Below are positions 39,876-41,389 of a stretch of 41,389 bases of DNA, piece by piece. A program made the position numbers and the translations under genes. The stretch covers positions 1 through 41,389 of IMG/VR virus record IMGVR_UViG_3300025769_000266; one strand, given 5' to 3'. The DNA is from a virus. Each line of letters starts with the position of its first letter. Position 1 is the first letter of the stretch. The notes under the pieces are model-generated. The model saw only the letters and a program-made list of their open reading frames with translations, ran no database searches and was not told where the DNA came from.

Positions 39876-40124
39876 TTATAATACTATTGTATCTGCTTCT
39901 TCTTGTGTCAGAGCTTCACCTGCTATAAGTTTAGCTTTAGCACTAGCTTTTAAAGCATCTTTAGCTTCTTTATCTGCTTGTGCTTGTGCTTCGGCTTCTG
40001 CTTTTGCAGTTTTTTCAGCTTCTTCATTAGCAATATCAGCTTCTCTTTGTGTTTCTTCTTCTGGTGTCATATCAACTAAAACACCATTTGGATTTTCTAA
40101 ATCAATTACTAGTTTTTTTGTCAT
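39876..40124 (-). CDS. Small Ala/Glu/Lys-rich tail-region protein, copy 2
   Basis: An 82-aa paralogue of the protein at 631-855. The C-terminal 25 residues (LKASAKAKLIAGEALTQEEA then DTIVL) differ by only two conservative changes. The middle has an Ala/Glu repeat (AEAEAQAQADKEAKDALKAS). It follows the second carbohydrate-binding-like protein just as copy 1 follows the first. Its function may be as a chaperone for the neighbouring fibre; this is inferred. Confidence 0.8.
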   Translation of the reverse strand: MTKKLVIDLENPNGVLVDMTPEEETQREADIANEEAEKTAKAEAEAQAQADKEAKDALKASAKAKLIAGEALTQEEADTIVL

Positions 40125-40136
40125 TTAATTATTCTC

Positions 40137-41000
40137 CTATTTAATTCCATAAAGTTTAAAATTGCCTTTAGCTATATTTTGAGCACAATATATTTTGATA
40201 CCAGTCAAAGCAGTATTAGCAGACAAGGTATAAGCACCATTAGTTACAATTACATAATTATAGTTGTTATTATTAATCATCATTTGAGCATGAAAATTCG
40301 TATCATTACTTGTAGATAATGGGTCATGTATTGTTAGTTCAAAAGCACTTGAGCTTGAAGCATTTGATGACCAATCCCAATTGGTAAATCTAAAATTATC
40401 ATTACCCCAGTCTCTACTAGCATCTGCATTTCCACCACCATTATTTCCATAGGTTGTACTTTGAACATTGTAATAATGACCAGATGTATATTCAGAATTA
40501 CCTACCATAGCTCTAAATCTTAAAGCTGTTTGTCCAGATAATAAAACATTAGAACCAAATATTTTATAATTTTTATAAGTTGATGAAAATAATCCATCAA
40601 ATGTGACTGATGATGTATTAGAAGTAATATCTGTCGTTCCTAATAAAACAAAGTCAGATGATACATTAGTCCAACTTGGATTTGCACCAGTTCCCCCAGT
40701 CTGTAAAACTTGTCCTGAAGTTCCTGCACCTAATCTCTGAAGACCAGAACCATCTCTATATAATAAATCACCCTGTGTTGTTATTGTTGTACCAACATCA
40801 GTACCATTAGTACCATCAGTACCTTTTGTTGCCATTGGTTGAAAGTACGTAGTATTAGTTGGAAGGTTACCTGTACTTGCCAATATGCAAATGTAAGACG
40901 ACCCATTGTACTCTGTAACGTCATCTATCGCATAGGCTGTGCTTCCGTTGTAAGCTCCCTTCCAATTAAACTTCAACGAACCGATATTTACTGTAGCCAT
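40137..41000 (-). CDS. Tail fibre/decoration protein with carbohydrate-binding-like N-terminus, copy 2
   Basis: A 287-aa paralogue of 873-1736, of the same length. Shared parts: GAYNGSTAYAIDDVTEYNGS with an aromatic carbohydrate-binding pattern, the collagen-like KGTDGTNGTDVGTT, and LYRDGSGLQRLGAGTSGQVL. The C-terminal 160 residues (from about SSDFVLLG) diverge completely. Thus the two proteins share an attachment end and carry different tips, suggesting two receptor specificities. Confidence 0.85.
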   Translation of the reverse strand: MATVNIGSLKFNWKGAYNGSTAYAIDDVTEYNGSSYICILASTGNLPTNTTYFQPMATKGTDGTNGTDVGTTITTQGDLLYRDGSGLQRLGAGTSGQVLQTGGTGANPSWTNVSSDFVLLGTTDITSNTSSVTFDGLFSSTYKNYKIFGSNVLLSGQTALRFRAMVGNSEYTSGHYYNVQSTTYGNNGGGNADASRDWGNDNFRFTNWDWSSNASSSSAFELTIHDPLSTSNDTNFHAQMMINNNNYNYVIVTNGAYTLSANTALTGIKIYCAQNIAKGNFKLYGIK

Positions 41001-41017
41001 TTGTTATTTTCTCCTTG

Positions 41018-41389
41018 TTATATTGTAGCTATTAAGTCGCCATTGCTGTCCATGCTAAAGGTAAAACCTGAAGCACTGTATAAGACATCACTAAACGTGG
41101 CGTATTTTTCGTTTGTAATGTTATCTTGACCTTGATTAGTCGTGATATATCTTAATTTGTTTGGTATTGGTGCAGGTGTGTTAGCCTGTCCACCCATATT
41201 TGCGTGTGATGAGCAGTAATAGTAAAGCGTTGGAGCTCCACTAGGTACTACAAATGTCACTTGCGTTGATGAATCTACTGTTACACCTGTAGTGTAAGCA
41301 GATGTGTTACCACTATCTGTAGAAAATCTAAATGGGTGTGCTGAAGGGTGTGTAAATACATAAGTATTTCCTTCAAATAATTCTAAAGT
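41018..41389 (-). CDS. Tail-fibre-associated protein with cupredoxin-like motif, C-terminal part
   Basis: This is the continuation of the gene that starts at 629 on the other side of the junction. Within it, YYYCSSHANMGGQA supplies C-x2-H-x2-M. The protein ends GFTFSMDSNGDLIATI, like the 100-aa protein at 1764-2066. A frame beginning at an internal GTG (41260) is only the visible fragment. Bases 41250-41389 duplicate 1-140. Confidence 0.85.
   Translation of the reverse strand, partial: TLELFEGNTYVFTHPSAHPFRFSTDSGNTSAYTTGVTVDSSTQVTFVVPSGAPTLYYYCSSHANMGGQANTPAPIPNKLRYITTNQGQDNITNEKYATFSDVLYSASGFTFSMDSNGDLIATI
41250..41389. repeat. Terminal direct repeat, right copy
   Basis: It matches bases 1-140 at 139 of 140 positions. 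Base 41376 is A where 127 is T, giving Phe in place of Tyr in the tail gene. When one copy is removed, the gene across the junction keeps its frame (861 nt). Confidence 0.95.

Overview
The window looks like the complete genome of a T7-like podovirus from an AT-rich marine host. Every convincing gene is on the minus strand. The core set is colinear with T7: single-subunit RNA polymerase, SSB, endonuclease I, gp3.5-like protein, primase-helicase, DNA polymerase, 5'-3' exonuclease, portal, scaffold, capsid, two tail-tube proteins, internal core proteins, tail fibre and terminase. A tyrosine integrase, class I ribonucleotide reductase and S-adenosylmethionine decarboxylase are added. This combination resembles integrase-bearing pelagiphages of SAR11-type hosts. 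The host is inferred; nothing in the window proves it. Bases 1-140 recur at 41250-41389 with one mismatch, and a tail gene reads in frame across the joined ends, so the molecule is circular or terminally redundant, about 41.25 kb unique.

In the direction of transcription (high to low coordinates): the early control region is at 34403-34100. It is followed by an early block of small proteins (34091-31315) and the integrase (31312-30506). Next come RNA polymerase (30454-28007) and the replication and nucleotide block: SSB, endonuclease I, gp3.5-like protein, primase-helicase, DNA polymerase, nuclease, exonuclease, DUF3310, SpeD, NrdA and NrdB (27963-17881). The virion block follows: gp7.3-like protein, portal, scaffold, small basic proteins, capsid, a terminator, gp11, gp12, gp13, gp14, gp15 and gp16 (17862-3459). 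Then come a tail-fibre block that crosses the circle junction (3411-1 and 41389-38471), a membrane and lysis block (38471-36985), terminase (36815-34867) and lysozyme (34865-34404).

Six copies of a 19-nt motif, consensus AAAGTWCCCNTWKTAGAYA on the minus strand, sit exactly at block boundaries. They are the likely promoters of the phage RNA polymerase. An intrinsic terminator follows the capsid gene, as Tphi does in T7.

The most striking content is in the early region. Two complete hammerhead ribozymes, one type III (33528-33581) and one type II (32449-32508), bracket about 1.1 kb carrying four small ORFs. An ORF-free, GC-richer, hairpin-rich stretch abuts the first ribozyme. Self-cleavage may replace the RNase III processing that T7 uses on its early mRNA. 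An 11-bp repeat, GACTAGACGGC, occurs eight times in one orientation across the integrase and early genes. Other oddities are a gp3.5-like protein lacking three amidase active-site residues, a DNA polymerase without most of the thioredoxin-binding loop, a duplicated tail-fibre module, and a cupredoxin-like His/Cys-His-Met motif in a tail protein.
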